A DNA stretch of 64,000 bases from Allohoeflea poritis (GTDB lineage Bacteria > Pseudomonadota > Alphaproteobacteria > Rhizobiales > Rhizobiaceae): the NCBI RefSeq assembly GCF_027889715.1, contig NZ_JAPJZH010000019.1, positions 1-64,000 on the forward strand, in the 5' to 3' direction. This document shows positions 63,265-64,000 of this stretch, in pieces (the stretch's first letter is position 1; every line of letters starts with the position of its first letter). A model generated the notes under the pieces. It was given only the letters and a program-made list of their open reading frames with translations, was not told the origin of the DNA and made no database searches. The translations under genes were made by a program, and so were the position numbers.

Positions 63265-63705
63265 CTATTTCTTGGAAACGCGGTAGGTTTCGTGGCAGGT
63301 CTTGCAATTCTGAGCCACCTTGCCGAATTCCGCGCGGAAAGCGGCGATATCCTGCGGCGCGGCTGCGACAGCATTTGCGGTATCGGTGTCGAATTGCTTG
63401 ACGGCCTTCTCGAAACCGGGCCGGTCGCTCCAGATATTGGGGCTTGCCTCGGTCTCGTGACCGGTTTCCGAGCCTTCCGGAAACTTGTCGATGAAGTTCA
63501 CGGTGGCCGTATTCATCGCCGCGAACGCCTCTTCCACTGCCACGGCATCGTAATCGATTTCGCCCTTTGCCGTCTTGGCGAGGGTACCCATGGCCTGCCC
63601 GACACTCTTCATCGCTTGCTGGCGCTCAACCTGCGGCTCCGCGGCCAATGCAGCCTGTCCGGATAAGAACAATGTCGCCAGAGCCAGTGCGAGAGCGTTT
63701 TTCAT
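63265..63705 (-). CDS. Cytochrome c'
   Basis: A 146-residue periplasmic cytochrome of the class II c' family. Signal peptide (KNALALALATLFLSGQAALAA), a four-helix bundle, and the C-terminal heme site NCKTCHETYRVSKK (Cys-x-x-Cys-His near the end), as required of this class. Members bind or detoxify NO; whether this one does is not shown. The upstream region has TGGAA-N9-TTCCA, an inverted repeat. First gene of a pair with the diheme cytochrome c. Confidence 0.94.
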   Translation of the reverse strand: MKNALALALATLFLSGQAALAAEPQVERQQAMKSVGQAMGTLAKTAKGEIDYDAVAVEEAFAAMNTATVNFIDKFPEGSETGHETEASPNIWSDRPGFEKAVKQFDTDTANAVAAAPQDIAAFRAEFGKVAQNCKTCHETYRVSKK

Positions 63706-63720
63706 GGGGTTCTCCGTGTC

Positions 63721-63739
63721 TGGAATTAGAACAGTTCCA
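63721..63739. promoter_or_regulatory. Inverted repeat upstream of cytochrome c' gene
   Basis: TGGAA-N9-TTCCA (63721-63725 and 63735-63739), with an inner GAAC-A-GTTC, lies 16-34 bp before the cytochrome c' start. It overlaps the likely promoter or leader and could bind a dimeric regulator. It is only a loose match to FNR/NnrR-type sites. Confidence 0.3.
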
Positions 63740-63794
63740 ACACTAGACAGGAAAAATGTGAAAAGAAAAAGAACGGATTTAGCCGGCTGATAAT

Positions 63795-63824
63795 AAAAAA
63801 CCCCGATCGGTTTGCCGACCGGGG
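63795..63824 (-). terminator. Rho-independent terminator of sodB
   Basis: A ten-pair stem (63801-63810 with 63815-63824; one G-T wobble on the minus strand) with a CAAA loop, followed on the minus strand by TTTTTTATTA. It lies 26 bp past the sodB stop codon. Confidence 0.88.
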
Positions 63825-63849
63825 TTTTGCAATGCGGATCGATTGGCGC

Positions 63850-64000
63850 TCAGGCGGCTTCGTAAAGCTCCAGCACGTAATCCCAGTTGATCAGGCTGTC
63901 GACGAAGGCCTCGAGGTATTTCGGCCGGGCGTTGCGGTAGTCGATATAGTAGGAGTGTTCCCACACATCGACGCCGAGGATCGGCGTTGCGCCGTGCACC
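63850..64000 (-). CDS. sodB: Fe/Mn superoxide dismutase, C-terminal part
   Basis: Only the last 49 codons and the stop are in the window; the gene runs off the right edge. The visible part encodes [20 protein letters not shown], containing the metal ligands Asp and His of the D-V-W-E-H motif, then the family ending [14 protein letters not shown]. This is a cytosolic superoxide dismutase that converts superoxide to peroxide and oxygen. The Fe or Mn preference cannot be decided from this fragment. A strong terminator follows. Confidence 0.96.
   Translation of the reverse strand, partial: VHGATPILGVDVWEHSYYIDYRNARPKYLEAFVDSLINWDYVLELYEAA

Noticed and set aside
1-64000. Mobile elements, CRISPR arrays, tRNA or rRNA genes
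   Set aside because: No transposase or integrase, no regularly spaced repeats, and no tRNA-like cloverleaf with GGTTCGAATCC-type arms outside coding sequence were seen.

Overview
The window is about 64 kb of GC-rich chromosomal DNA from an alphaproteobacterium, most probably of the order Hyphomicrobiales (Rhizobiales). The evidence is a set of genes and neighbourhoods typical of that group: the FeuN-FeuP-FeuQ system, the ccmI-ccmE-ccmF-ccmH (cycHJKL) cytochrome c maturation operon followed by degP and an OmpR-type two-component system, pepN-pleC-glnE, divJ close to mucR, DUF2336 and DUF1491 proteins, and a seven-gene Mrp cation/proton antiporter. A marine Hoeflea-like genus is possible, but that is inference. 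I see no tRNA, rRNA, CRISPR array, insertion sequence, prophage or integration scar. This looks like core chromosome.

Layout. 0-13 kb: small proteins, a glutathione S-transferase, AMP nucleosidase, two MFS transporters and one EamA transporter, ETF:ubiquinone oxidoreductase, a family-4-like uracil-DNA glycosylase, and an orphan CoxL-like molybdenum hydroxylase subunit. 13-34.5 kb: pepN, pleC and glnE, then a long minus-strand series: two-component system, degP, alpha/beta hydrolase-OsmC fusion, ccmH, ccmF, ccmE, ccmI, a lipoprotein, feuQ, feuP, feuN and a YcgN protein. 34.6-47 kb: a class A penicillin-binding protein, a DUF1214/DUF1254 pair, a glycosyltransferase plus FAD-enzyme pair, DUF2336, DUF1491, a peptidoglycan-binding protein, divJ, DUF5330, sufE, DUF1761 and mucR. 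47.6-53.5 kb: mnhABCDEFG. 53.7-64 kb: msrB, an SH3 protein, an S9 peptidase, a siderophore-interacting flavoprotein, an AraC regulator, a DUF4142-cupredoxin-TPR-DacB run, two cytochromes c, and the 3' end of sodB at the right edge.

How the parts fit. Three regulators of the rhizobial CtrA/DivK cell-cycle circuit (PleC, DivJ, MucR) lie in one window, and the pleC promoter region has a perfect TTAA-N7-TTAA CtrA box. A second theme is the cell envelope and periplasm: cytochrome c maturation, DegP, FeuNPQ, penicillin-binding proteins, two cytochromes c and a cupredoxin. A third is metal and redox homeostasis: an IRO-like RirA box before the siderophore-interacting protein, MsrB, Sod and OsmC.

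No wholly new multi-gene system is evident. The most interesting leads are regulatory sequences in the intergenic regions: tandem 16-bp T-tract repeats before mucR, twin 10-bp palindromes between msrB and mnhA, and palindromes before the ETF:QO gene. Others are a uracil-DNA glycosylase that appears to have lost its Fe-S ligands, an orphan CoxL, and a hydrolase-OsmC fusion inside the ccm-degP cluster. Starts were chosen by hand from ribosome-binding sites and family lengths. Transmembrane and domain limits are estimates by eye.
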